Of a DNA stretch of 64,000 bases, positions 24,233 through 31,168 are shown piece by piece. Numbering within the stretch: the stretch's first letter is position 1; each line of letters opens with the position of its first letter. The stretch spans positions 1,437,022 through 1,501,021 of the forward strand of contig NZ_FOJG01000001.1 in assembly GCF_900110835.1 (NCBI RefSeq), written 5' to 3'. The notes under the pieces were generated by a model. That model made no database searches, had not been told where the DNA came from, and was given only the letters and a program-made list of their open reading frames with translations. The translations under genes were made by a program, and so were the position numbers. The DNA is from Chitinophaga arvensicola (GTDB lineage: Bacteria; Bacteroidota; Bacteroidia; Chitinophagales; Chitinophagaceae).

Positions 24233-24604
24233 TCAGCAGTTTTGGCCGGCATTCGGGTTATCAAATGCGTGACTTTCATCTTCATTTCTTTCTGCCAGGC
24301 ATTTAAAATCTTTTTCTACCAGTATGGTGAGTTCTGTACCGTCTGCATTGGGCAGGATCAGTTCAAAACCTACCTGGTCGGGTGCATACCAGGCTGCCAG
24401 TCGCGGCAATGGCAGCAGGAGATGAACGCCATCGTGTTCCATTTTTATCACCGGGTCCGTGATATCTTTTCCCCTGACGCAGAAATGAAGGGTGCCGGTG
24501 CCTATATGCGTGATAGATTCCACTTTGCCGGTATTTTCCAGCAGCTCTACATCTGTCTTATCCAGGCGGTACCGGATGCTGTTGCCTCTTATTCTTATTT
24601 TCAT
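24233..24604 (-). CDS. small DUF7009-like protein linked to Moco genes
   Basis: 123 residues with no signal peptide or membrane segment. Seen in it: MKIRIRGNSIRYRLDKTDVE at the start, a mid-section ITHIGTGTLHFCVRG, and an acidic Cys-containing tail (DFKCLAERNEDESHAF and a final Cys). I place it with the DUF7009 family from memory of its opening and its tail; no function is known. It lies 5 bp upstream of moaA and 77 bp from the divergent moaD, inside the Moco island. Three cysteines (about 42, 101 and the C-terminal residue) could bind metal or carry sulfur, but this is speculation. Confidence 0.65.
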   Translation of the reverse strand: MKIRIRGNSIRYRLDKTDVELLENTGKVESITHIGTGTLHFCVRGKDITDPVIKMEHDGVHLLLPLPRLAAWYAPDQVGFELILPNADGTELTILVEKDFKCLAERNEDESHAFDNPNAGQNC

Positions 24605-24681
24605 AAAAAATGATTTTCTGCCGTATTAAAATTACTACATTCCCGGGCTATATTGTAGTTTTAACTAACAATTTAAGGCGT

Positions 24682-24915
24682 ATGGGCATATTATTGTTTG
24701 GAGCGGCGAAAGATATTGCAGGTGTGCCGGTGCTGGAGAAGCCGGAACATATCAGGGATGTGGCCACACTCAGGGACTGGCTTTACGAAGCATATCCTTC
24801 TTTACGGCAGCTCCGGTCGGTGATGATAGCAGTGAACCGGGCTTATGCAGCCGATTCCCAGGTCATCAGTGCAACTGATGAAATTGCGGTGATACCACCC
24901 GTGAGTGGTGGTTGA
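24682..24915 (+). CDS. moaD: molybdopterin synthase small subunit MoaD
   Basis: 77 residues from the ATG at 24682 (MGILLFGAAKDIAGVP); an in-frame ATG at 24610 would add 24 residues unlike the family. It is a ubiquitin-like beta-grasp protein with VATLRDWLYEAYPSLRQL and AVNRAYAADSQVISATDEIA, ending IPPVSGG. The terminal Gly-Gly is adenylated by MoeB and then carries the thiocarboxylate that feeds MoaE. It is 21 bp upstream of moaE, so the two subunits are co-expressed. Confidence 0.95.
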   Translation: MGILLFGAAKDIAGVPVLEKPEHIRDVATLRDWLYEAYPSLRQLRSVMIAVNRAYAADSQVISATDEIAVIPPVSGG

Positions 24916-24936
24916 TAATCCTTTTAGTTTTTTAGA

Positions 24937-25341
24937 ATGATGGAGATATTAATAGACATTAAGGATACGATCACAGTGCAGGAAGCACTTGACTTCATAC
25001 AGGCGCCGGAGTGCGGTGGAGAGGTGATTTTTGCAGGTACGGTGCGTAATCATACCAAACAACGTCCGGTGTTGAAGTTGTTTTATGAATGTTATGAAGC
25101 GATGGCGATTTCAGAAATGCAGAAGATTGCTGCGCAGGTAGCAGAGAAATGGGCGGTACAGCGGATTGCCATGCTGCATGCAGTGGGCGATAAGTATCCT
25201 GGCGATATCGCCGTGGTGATTGCAGTAGCGTCTACCCACCGGGGAGTGGCTTTTGACGCCTGTGAATTTGCCATCGATATGCTGAAAGAAACGGTGCCTA
25301 TCTGGAAAAAGGAGTTTTTTGCAGATGGGGAAATTGTTTGA
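24937..25341 (+). CDS. moaE: molybdopterin synthase catalytic subunit MoaE
   Basis: 134 residues with the MoaE core: GGEVIFAGTVRNHTKQRPVL, YECYEAMAISEM, HAVGDKYPGDIAVVIAVAST, and CEFAIDMLKETVPIWKKEFF with the active-site lysines. It converts cyclic pyranopterin monophosphate into molybdopterin by adding two sulfurs from MoaD. It follows moaD by 21 bp and converges on mobA 6 bp away. The start is the first of two ATGs at 24937. Confidence 0.96.
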   Translation: MMEILIDIKDTITVQEALDFIQAPECGGEVIFAGTVRNHTKQRPVLKLFYECYEAMAISEMQKIAAQVAEKWAVQRIAMLHAVGDKYPGDIAVVIAVASTHRGVAFDACEFAIDMLKETVPIWKKEFFADGEIV

Positions 25342-25347
25342 TGCGTG

Positions 25348-25947
25348 TTAAGATGTCAAATCCTTTAATGCCGCCGCTTTTTCTTCCGGTGTATTGGCAT
25401 TGAACTGTTCTATCTCATAAGGATTATTGAAAGTGGCTATGTCGCTGTTTAGCATCGTTTTACGCGGACAATTCCGTCCGGCTTTTACATTTTCTTCCAG
25501 GGCATTTAGCCCGGTAGGCTCCCAGATGGCGATGAGCGGTTCCGGTAAATGATTGACCGGGCTGATAAATGCGCTCGCAGCTTTGCTTACATCGCGTGAC
25601 TGGATAAGCAGTTCCAGGCTCTGGACGCTCAGCAGGGGTAAATCGCATGCGATAACGAGCCACGCGGTTTCCGGTTGCAGGGCATGTGCGCTCAGCAAGC
25701 CCGCCGATGGGCCGCCATAAGGAACGCTGTCGGGTATCAGTAGCGGATAACCAGAGAAATGAGCGGCTTGCTCTGTTCTGCAGGAGATATATACTTCCGG
25801 CAGCAATGATTGTAGCAAAGTAACCAGGTATTGCCATTGAGGCATGCCATGGTATTGGATATTGCTTTTGTCTTCCTGCATCCGGGTACTGAACCCACCG
25901 CAGAGTACCAGTCCTTTCAGGGGAGCGTTATGGTCGGTTATAGTCAT
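25348..25947 (-). CDS. mobA: molybdenum cofactor guanylyltransferase (MobA-like)
   Basis: 199 residues from the ATG at 25947; a GTG at 25956 adds three. It is a nucleotidyltransferase-fold protein with the loop LVLCGGFSTRMQEDKSN at the N-terminus, LIPDSVPYGGPSAGLLSA, and WLVIACDLPLLSVQSLELL carrying the metal-binding Asp. MobA joins GMP to Mo-molybdopterin to make the bis-MGD precursor; a MocA (CMP) role is less likely but not excluded. It overlaps the end of moaC by 20 bp. An operon moaC-mobA is likely. Its presence argues that the cell makes a dinucleotide form of the cofactor. Confidence 0.85.
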   Translation of the reverse strand: MTITDHNAPLKGLVLCGGFSTRMQEDKSNIQYHGMPQWQYLVTLLQSLLPEVYISCRTEQAAHFSGYPLLIPDSVPYGGPSAGLLSAHALQPETAWLVIACDLPLLSVQSLELLIQSRDVSKAASAFISPVNHLPEPLIAIWEPTGLNALEENVKAGRNCPRKTMLNSDIATFNNPYEIEQFNANTPEEKAAALKDLTS

Positions 25948-26416
25948 TTTTACCACCTGTTTTGCTGATCAGTTTTGTTTCCCGGATAATCATTTCCTGG
26001 GAAAATGCTTTACACATATCGTAAATGGTGAGTGCTGCTACGCTGGCGCCGGTGAGGGCTTCCATCTCCACGCCTGTTTTACCGGTAGTTTTAACCGTGC
26101 AGCGGATCACGGCCTCCTCTCCTTCCAGGTGTATTTCCACATCACAGCCATCCAACAGTAAGGTATGACAAAGCGGGATGAGTTCCGGTGTTTTCTTTGC
26201 TGCCATGATCCCTGCGATGATAGCGGTTTGAAACACGCCGCCTTTGCGGGTTTGGATATCTTGTCCGTGGAACTGGTCGCGTATGATCTGCGGCAGGTAA
26301 ACACGACTCCCGGCAACGGCTATACGATAAGTATCCGGTTTGCCGCTTACGTCTACCATGGCTGGCTGGCCGCTTTCATTCAGATGTGAAAAAGCATTAC
26401 TTGATTCATTGGACAT
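25928..26416 (-). CDS. moaC: cyclic pyranopterin monophosphate synthase MoaC
   Basis: 162 residues, the usual length for a stand-alone MoaC. Hallmarks: NESGQPAMVDVSGKPDTYR, GGVFQTAIIAGIMAAKKTPE, LIPLCHTLLLDGCDVEIHL, and KTGVEMEALTGASVAALTIYDMC. It rearranges MoaA's product into cyclic pyranopterin monophosphate. The chain is not fused to MoaB, although MoaC-MoaB fusions are known in Bacteroidota. It is the first gene of moaC-mobA and divergent from moeA across 47 bp. Confidence 0.96.
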   Translation of the reverse strand: MSNESSNAFSHLNESGQPAMVDVSGKPDTYRIAVAGSRVYLPQIIRDQFHGQDIQTRKGGVFQTAIIAGIMAAKKTPELIPLCHTLLLDGCDVEIHLEGEEAVIRCTVKTTGKTGVEMEALTGASVAALTIYDMCKAFSQEMIIRETKLISKTGGKNDYNRP

Positions 26417-26448
26417 AAAAGCATAAATTTAAACAAGTTCACCTTACA

Positions 26449-26456
26449 CAAAAGTA
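26449..26456 (-). promoter_or_regulatory. candidate promoter -7 box for moaC-mobA
   Basis: Reads TACTTTTG on the minus strand, 32 bp before the moaC ATG. It fits TAnnTTTG. The whole moaC/moeA divergent gap is only 47 bp, so the two promoters must overlap. Confidence 0.42.
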
Positions 26457-26463
26457 ATTCAAA

Positions 26464-27672
26464 ATGATGTTGACTGTTGCTGCTGCATTTAAGGCTGTAA
26501 TGCAAACGGTGCGGGATCTGGGCACCGAAACCGTGCCTTTTGAATCCGCTGCCGGCCGCATTTTGCGGGAGCCGGTGCTGGCCGACAGGCCTTTCCCGCC
26601 ATTTGATCGTATTACGATGGATGGTATTGCTGTTAATTACGACAGCTTTGCCCGGGGGCAGCATATTTTTGGTGTGGAAGATGTGCAGGCTGCAGGTACA
26701 CCGCAGCTGCAGTTGTCGAATACGGCGAATTGTATTGAAGTGATGACCGGCGCCATTTTGCCGGAAATGACAGATACGGTGATTCCTTATGAACACCTTA
26801 CACCTTCCGAGCATGAGGGCTTTCGCCGGTTTACTATTCATGGTACAGTGAAGAAAGGGCAAAATATTCACAGAATAGGTTCTGATACCGCCACTGGTGC
26901 GGTGCTCATAAAGCCGGGCACACTCATAGGCCCTGCTGAGGCGGGTGTACTGGCCACTGTAGGAAAAACTACTGTAGAGGTTAGCAAACAACCGCGCGTG
27001 GTTGTGATTGCTACGGGCAATGAACTGGTACCTGTGCATACCACTCCGGAAACGCACCAGGTGCGTATTTCCAATGTATATAGTTTACTGGCATCTCTCC
27101 AGCAACTAGGTATTAATGCCAATTACATACACCTGCTGGATGAAGAGGATGCCATGAAAGACCAGCTGTTACCGCTGATAGCTGATACTGATATCTGGAT
27201 CAGCTCCGGTGCGGTAAGTGCGGGTAAGTTTGATTATCTGCCCGCAGTATTACAGCAGTTGGGGATGCAACAGATATTCCATAAAGTACAGCAAAGGCCC
27301 GGAAAGCCTTTCCTGTTCGGTACTTTCAAGGATGGTCCGGTAGTTTTTGCCTTACCTGGTAACCCGGTATCGGGGTTTATGTGTTTTTACCGGTATATCA
27401 AATCCTGGGTGGAAGCCGCTATGGGTAAAGCTTTACCGGATCCTGTGTATGCACAGTTATCGGAGAAAGTTATTTTTGATGCGGCACTGGAATACTATTT
27501 GCCGGTGAAACTGCAATCGCAGCAGGATGGTGTACTGGTGGCGATACCGCAACCCTACCAGGGTTCCGGCGATTTGGGCAGCTTATTGAAAGCGGATGCT
27601 TTCCTGACGTTGCCATTGGAACACACTGTATTTGAAAAAGGAAGTTGTTACCAGGTGTGGCGGTTCCGCTAA
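26464..27672 (+). CDS. moeA: molybdopterin molybdenumtransferase MoeA
   Basis: 402 residues with the MoeA order: PFESAAGRILREPVLADRPF, PFDRITMDGIAVNYDSF, CIEVMTGAILPEMTDTVIPY, then the MoaB/Mog-like domain with VVVIATGNELVPV and the PGKPFLFGTF and LPGNPVSGFMCF segments. MoeA inserts molybdate into adenylated molybdopterin. Its usual partner MogA/MoaB, which adenylates molybdopterin, is not in the window. It is divergent from moaC. Confidence 0.95.
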   Translation: MMLTVAAAFKAVMQTVRDLGTETVPFESAAGRILREPVLADRPFPPFDRITMDGIAVNYDSFARGQHIFGVEDVQAAGTPQLQLSNTANCIEVMTGAILPEMTDTVIPYEHLTPSEHEGFRRFTIHGTVKKGQNIHRIGSDTATGAVLIKPGTLIGPAEAGVLATVGKTTVEVSKQPRVVVIATGNELVPVHTTPETHQVRISNVYSLLASLQQLGINANYIHLLDEEDAMKDQLLPLIADTDIWISSGAVSAGKFDYLPAVLQQLGMQQIFHKVQQRPGKPFLFGTFKDGPVVFALPGNPVSGFMCFYRYIKSWVEAAMGKALPDPVYAQLSEKVIFDAALEYYLPVKLQSQQDGVLVAIPQPYQGSGDLGSLLKADAFLTLPLEHTVFEKGSCYQVWRFR

Positions 27673-27763
27673 GAAGCCCGACAGAGCCCGTTTTTATAAG
27701 CAAACACCTGCCATAGATTAAACCCGGTCCTTATTTGACAGTCTTATCATAAATCAATTGCTT

Positions 27764-29212
27764 ATGGCTGAAGTTGCCCGTAAATTACAGATGCAACATC
27801 TTGCCTGGCGCGCTGGCTTTGGAGAAACCCTTCCCATTATCTCCCAGTGGGAAAACAAAAGACGAAAAGAAATTGTGAACAAAGTCCTGATTGGCCCGGC
27901 AAAAGCATCGCTTGTATCAGTAAACGTAGTAGCCGAAAGTGACCTTCCTGATTACCGGAAGCAGAAAAGCATGACTCCGGAAGAAAAGAAAAATGTGCAG
28001 CAGATGAACAACCAGGGCATTAAAGACCTGAATGTTTCCTGGGTCAATGCCATGGTAAAAAGTGAGCATCCACTTCGGGAGAAAATGAGCCTGTTCTGGC
28101 ATGGCCATTTTGCCTGTCGCACGCAGAATGTATTATTTAATCAGCAACTACTATCGGTTATACGTGAAAACGCTTTGGGCGATTTTGGCGACCTGTTGAG
28201 TGCAGTGTCCAAAAGCCCGGCTATGCTGCAGTTTCTGAATAATCAGCAGAACCGCAAGCAACATCCCAATGAAAATTTCGCCCGCGAAGTGATGGAGTTA
28301 TTCACTATGGGCAGGGGTAATTATTCAGAACAGGATGTGAAAGAAGCTGCGAGATCCTTTACCGGTTGGGGTTTTGATGAGGCAGGTGTATTTGTGTTCC
28401 GCGATAAGCAGCACGATGATGGCATTAAATCATTCCTGGGTAAAGAGGGGAATTTTAATGGAGATGATGTACTGAAAATGCTGCTGGAGCAGCGGCATAC
28501 GGCCAGGTTTATCACGGCGAAAATCTACCAGTACTTTGTGTCGGACACACCAGACGAAGAACGTATTACGCAGTTGTCCGAAAAGTTTTACCACAGCGGC
28601 TATAATATCAAATCGCTGATGCGTGAAATCTTTATGGCCGACTGGTTCTACCGCCCGGATATTATCGGGAATAAAATCAAATCGCCGGTGGAGTTGCTGG
28701 CGGGGATCCGGAGAACTATCCCCATGACGTTTGAAAAAGAAGAAGTGATGTTATTGTTTCAGCGGGTACTGGGGCAATTGCTTTTTTATCCGCCGAATGT
28801 GGCCGGCTGGCCCGGCGGGCGAAACTGGATAGACAGTTCCAGCCTGATGTTCCGCCTTCGCGTGCCACAAGTGATCCTGTATTCACAGGCATTTAATGTG
28901 ATGCCGAAGGAGTTGACACCCGAAATGGGAGAAGGCGCCAATTATAAAATGACATTGCAGATCAATGATTTTCTGAAGCGGCAGTTTGCAAAGAAAGTGA
29001 ATGCCCAGATCGACTGGCTGCCTTATATGGAAGGTTTCAGCGGGGTGCCGAGGGAACAACTGGCAGATGAAATTGCAGGGATCCTGTTGCAGCAGCCGGG
29101 CGCAGTAAACCGAACGTTACTGGAGAAATACGCGGATAGCAGCAGCCGGGAAAACTATATCAAAACAGTAACGATTGATGTGATGAGCACACCGGAATAT
29201 CAATTGTGTTAA
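27764..29212 (+). CDS. DUF1800-family protein
   Basis: 482 residues from the ATG at 27764. It has the DUF1800 signatures: HLAWRAGFGETLPIISQWEN at the start, SLFWHGHFACRTQNVLFNQ, HPNENFAREVMELFTMGRGN, and LFYPPNVAGWPGGRNWIDSS. The function of the family is unknown. In many Bacteroidota and Planctomycetes it is encoded directly before a DUF1501 gene, as here (19 bp). No signal peptide is seen in this copy, although the partner has a Tat signal. A secreted two-protein system is suspected from the pairing alone. Confidence 0.88.
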   Translation: MAEVARKLQMQHLAWRAGFGETLPIISQWENKRRKEIVNKVLIGPAKASLVSVNVVAESDLPDYRKQKSMTPEEKKNVQQMNNQGIKDLNVSWVNAMVKSEHPLREKMSLFWHGHFACRTQNVLFNQQLLSVIRENALGDFGDLLSAVSKSPAMLQFLNNQQNRKQHPNENFAREVMELFTMGRGNYSEQDVKEAARSFTGWGFDEAGVFVFRDKQHDDGIKSFLGKEGNFNGDDVLKMLLEQRHTARFITAKIYQYFVSDTPDEERITQLSEKFYHSGYNIKSLMREIFMADWFYRPDIIGNKIKSPVELLAGIRRTIPMTFEKEEVMLLFQRVLGQLLFYPPNVAGWPGGRNWIDSSSLMFRLRVPQVILYSQAFNVMPKELTPEMGEGANYKMTLQINDFLKRQFAKKVNAQIDWLPYMEGFSGVPREQLADEIAGILLQQPGAVNRTLLEKYADSSSRENYIKTVTIDVMSTPEYQLC

Positions 29213-29231
29213 CCACTTAAAGCTAGTTTGT

Positions 29232-30437
29232 ATGCTGATACTTAACAGGCGCCGTTTTTTACAGGTAGGTTCGCTGGCTTCTGCGGCGGTAATGATGCCC
29301 AAATTTCTGAAAGCACTGGAAAGGGGGACGCTCGTTCCCCCCGGCAATAAAATACTGGTGATCATTCAATTGTCCGGCGGCAACGACGGGTTGAATACCA
29401 TTATCCCTTACCGGAACGATATTTATTATAAAGCGCGGCCGGCATTGGGAATCAAGCGGGAAGCGGCTTTATCGCTGACCGACGACCTGGGTATTCACCC
29501 GGCACTGAAGGGGTTAAAGTCGTTGTACGATGATGGATCATTGGGCATATTGAATAATGTAGGGTATCCAAACCCGGATCGTTCGCATTTCCGGTCTATG
29601 GATATCTGGCATTCTGCGAGCAAGTCAGATGAATACTGGTCTGATGGCTGGATAGGCCGTTACCTGGATGCACAATGCAAGGGATGCGATAAGCCTACAC
29701 AGGCGCTTGAGATTGATGATACTTTGAGCCTCGCCTTAAAAGGTGATAGTGATAAAGGACTGGCGCTTACAGATCCGACGCGGCTTTACGGCACCAGCAA
29801 TGATAAATATTTCAAGGAATTGCTGGACCAGCATGGTAACGGGGATCATTCGCATAGTAATGTAGATTACCTGTACAAGACCATGGGTGAAACGATTTCT
29901 TCTGCTTCGTATATCCAGCAGCAGTTTAAAACGTATAAATCTTCTGCGCCGTATCCCAATACGGAGTTAGGGAAGAACCTGCGGACCATTGCGAACCTGG
30001 TGATGTCGGATATTAATACCAAGGTATATTATGTATCGCATGGCAGTTTTGATACGCATGTAAACCAGCAGGATCAGCAGGCGAAGTTATTCGGGCAGCT
30101 GAGTGATGCGTTGACGGTGTTTACAGACGACCTGAAATCCAATCACCGTTTTGAGGATGTGGTGGTGATGACTTTTTCTGAATTTGGGAGAAGGGTAAGT
30201 CAGAATGCCAGCGGTGGTACAGACCATGGGACGGCCAATAATATGTTCCTGGTGGGGGGCGGATTAAAGCAGCCGGGGTTGATCAATGAAGGACCGGATC
30301 TGTTTAATCTGCAGGATGGGGACCTGCAATATAAAATTGACTTTAAAAGCGTGTATGCCACCCTGTTATCCGGCTGGTTGGGAGCGGATGATAAAGCGGT
30401 GCTGAAGAATACTTATCCGCACCTGTCTTTTATATGA
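29232..30437 (+). CDS. DUF1501-family protein with Tat signal
   Basis: 401 residues. The N-terminus has a twin-arginine signal (LNRRRFLQVGSLASAAVMM), predicting Tat export of a folded protein. The mature part resembles the sulfatase/alkaline-phosphatase-like DUF1501 family: LSGGNDGLNTIIPYRNDIYY, LDALCGLP-like positions replaced by GWIGRYLDAQCKGCDK, VYYVSHGSFDTHVNQQDQ, and TFSEFGRRVSQNASGGTDHG. It follows the DUF1800 gene by 19 bp. The last residues YPHLSFI are echoed in a non-coding copy 26 bp downstream. Confidence 0.88.
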   Translation: MLILNRRRFLQVGSLASAAVMMPKFLKALERGTLVPPGNKILVIIQLSGGNDGLNTIIPYRNDIYYKARPALGIKREAALSLTDDLGIHPALKGLKSLYDDGSLGILNNVGYPNPDRSHFRSMDIWHSASKSDEYWSDGWIGRYLDAQCKGCDKPTQALEIDDTLSLALKGDSDKGLALTDPTRLYGTSNDKYFKELLDQHGNGDHSHSNVDYLYKTMGETISSASYIQQQFKTYKSSAPYPNTELGKNLRTIANLVMSDINTKVYYVSHGSFDTHVNQQDQQAKLFGQLSDALTVFTDDLKSNHRFEDVVVMTFSEFGRRVSQNASGGTDHGTANNMFLVGGGLKQPGLINEGPDLFNLQDGDLQYKIDFKSVYATLLSGWLGADDKAVLKNTYPHLSFI

Positions 30438-30492
30438 TGGGATGATGTGTTGAACGGGGATGTAAAATACCCGCATCTATCGTTTGTTGGAG

Positions 30493-30524
30493 GTAAAGGG
30501 GAAGGTGAAAGCCTTCCCCTTTAC
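30493..30524 (+). terminator. bidirectional terminator between the DUF1501 gene and a lipoprotein gene
   Basis: A 13-bp perfect stem GTAAAGGGGAAGG with its complement lies around a 6-base loop, between two convergent genes. T content on both sides is modest. Confidence 0.65.
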
Positions 30525-30527
30525 TAT

Positions 30528-31040
30528 TTATTTCTGGGTAGTGATGATCGCCCTGAACGCTCCGTCTTTCACGACGCGTGGACCGCCAACGCCGGTTGCA
30601 TCAGTGAGGGTACCGGAAAAGGTTCCTTCCACATAAGTATTATCCAGGCTGGTGATGGTGATGGCAAAATCAGTGCTTCCTACGGAAGTGAGCGTGGAAT
30701 AATAGCTGCTGCTCAGCAGTACCACCATGCCATTTCCCTTTTTTGTAGCAGGGTAAACACCAGGTGTAAATGCCAATGGTGCTGCGAGGGTAAAAGTAAG
30801 CGCATCCCCGTTGTAGGTGGTAGCAGTGATTTTCATCGTAGGATAATCATTATCCGGATTTTCATCGCTGAGGTTAGGGAGTGTCAGCACGCCCTGGGGA
30901 TTTTCTGCGAGATACACCCGGTTATCCAGTTTCATTGATACAAATCTGCGGTTACGGCTATCGTTGTTATCCTTATCCTTTCCACAGGATATGCCCAGAA
31001 AAACAATGGCGCTGAGCATAGCGGTGACTAATATGCGCAT
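30528..31040 (-). CDS. predicted lipoprotein, unknown function
   Basis: 170 residues with a lipoprotein signal: MRILVTAMLSAIVFLGISCG, where the Cys at residue 19 is the likely acylation site. The mature part is beta-rich (LTFTLAAPLAFTPGVYPATK, SSYYSTLTSVGSTDFAITIT, NTYVEGTFSGTLTDATG) and looks like a small immunoglobulin-like or lipocalin-like surface domain. I do not recognise a family. It stands alone between the DUF1501 gene (convergent) and the OPT transporter. Confidence 0.7.
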   Translation of the reverse strand: MRILVTAMLSAIVFLGISCGKDKDNNDSRNRRFVSMKLDNRVYLAENPQGVLTLPNLSDENPDNDYPTMKITATTYNGDALTFTLAAPLAFTPGVYPATKKGNGMVVLLSSSYYSTLTSVGSTDFAITITSLDNTYVEGTFSGTLTDATGVGGPRVVKDGAFRAIITTQK

Positions 31041-31103
31041 AGGTTATATTATAATCAGTTTTAATTAATCCGCGACTAAATTAAACATTTAAAAATAAAA
31101 ACG

Positions 31104-31143
31104 GATGCCGGTAATGGATTGTTACATCCAGCTTACCGGCATC
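31104..31143 (-). terminator. terminator of the OPT transporter gene
   Basis: An 11-bp stem GATGCCGGTAA with its complement TTACCGGCATC, with an 18-base loop, lies 25 bp past the OPT stop. On the minus strand it is followed by CGTTTTTATTTTT. Confidence 0.75.
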
Positions 31144-31168
31144 GATATGATCTTTAATAGTTTATGAT

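Noticed and set aside
26380..27057. 225-codon frame opposite moeA
   Set aside because: Shadow of moeA; overlaps the moaC start and has no family match.
30447..30938. 163-codon plus-strand frame opposite the lipoprotein gene
   Set aside because: It lies almost wholly antisense to a gene with a clear lipobox and has no recognisable domain; only its first codons echo the DUF1501 C-terminus.
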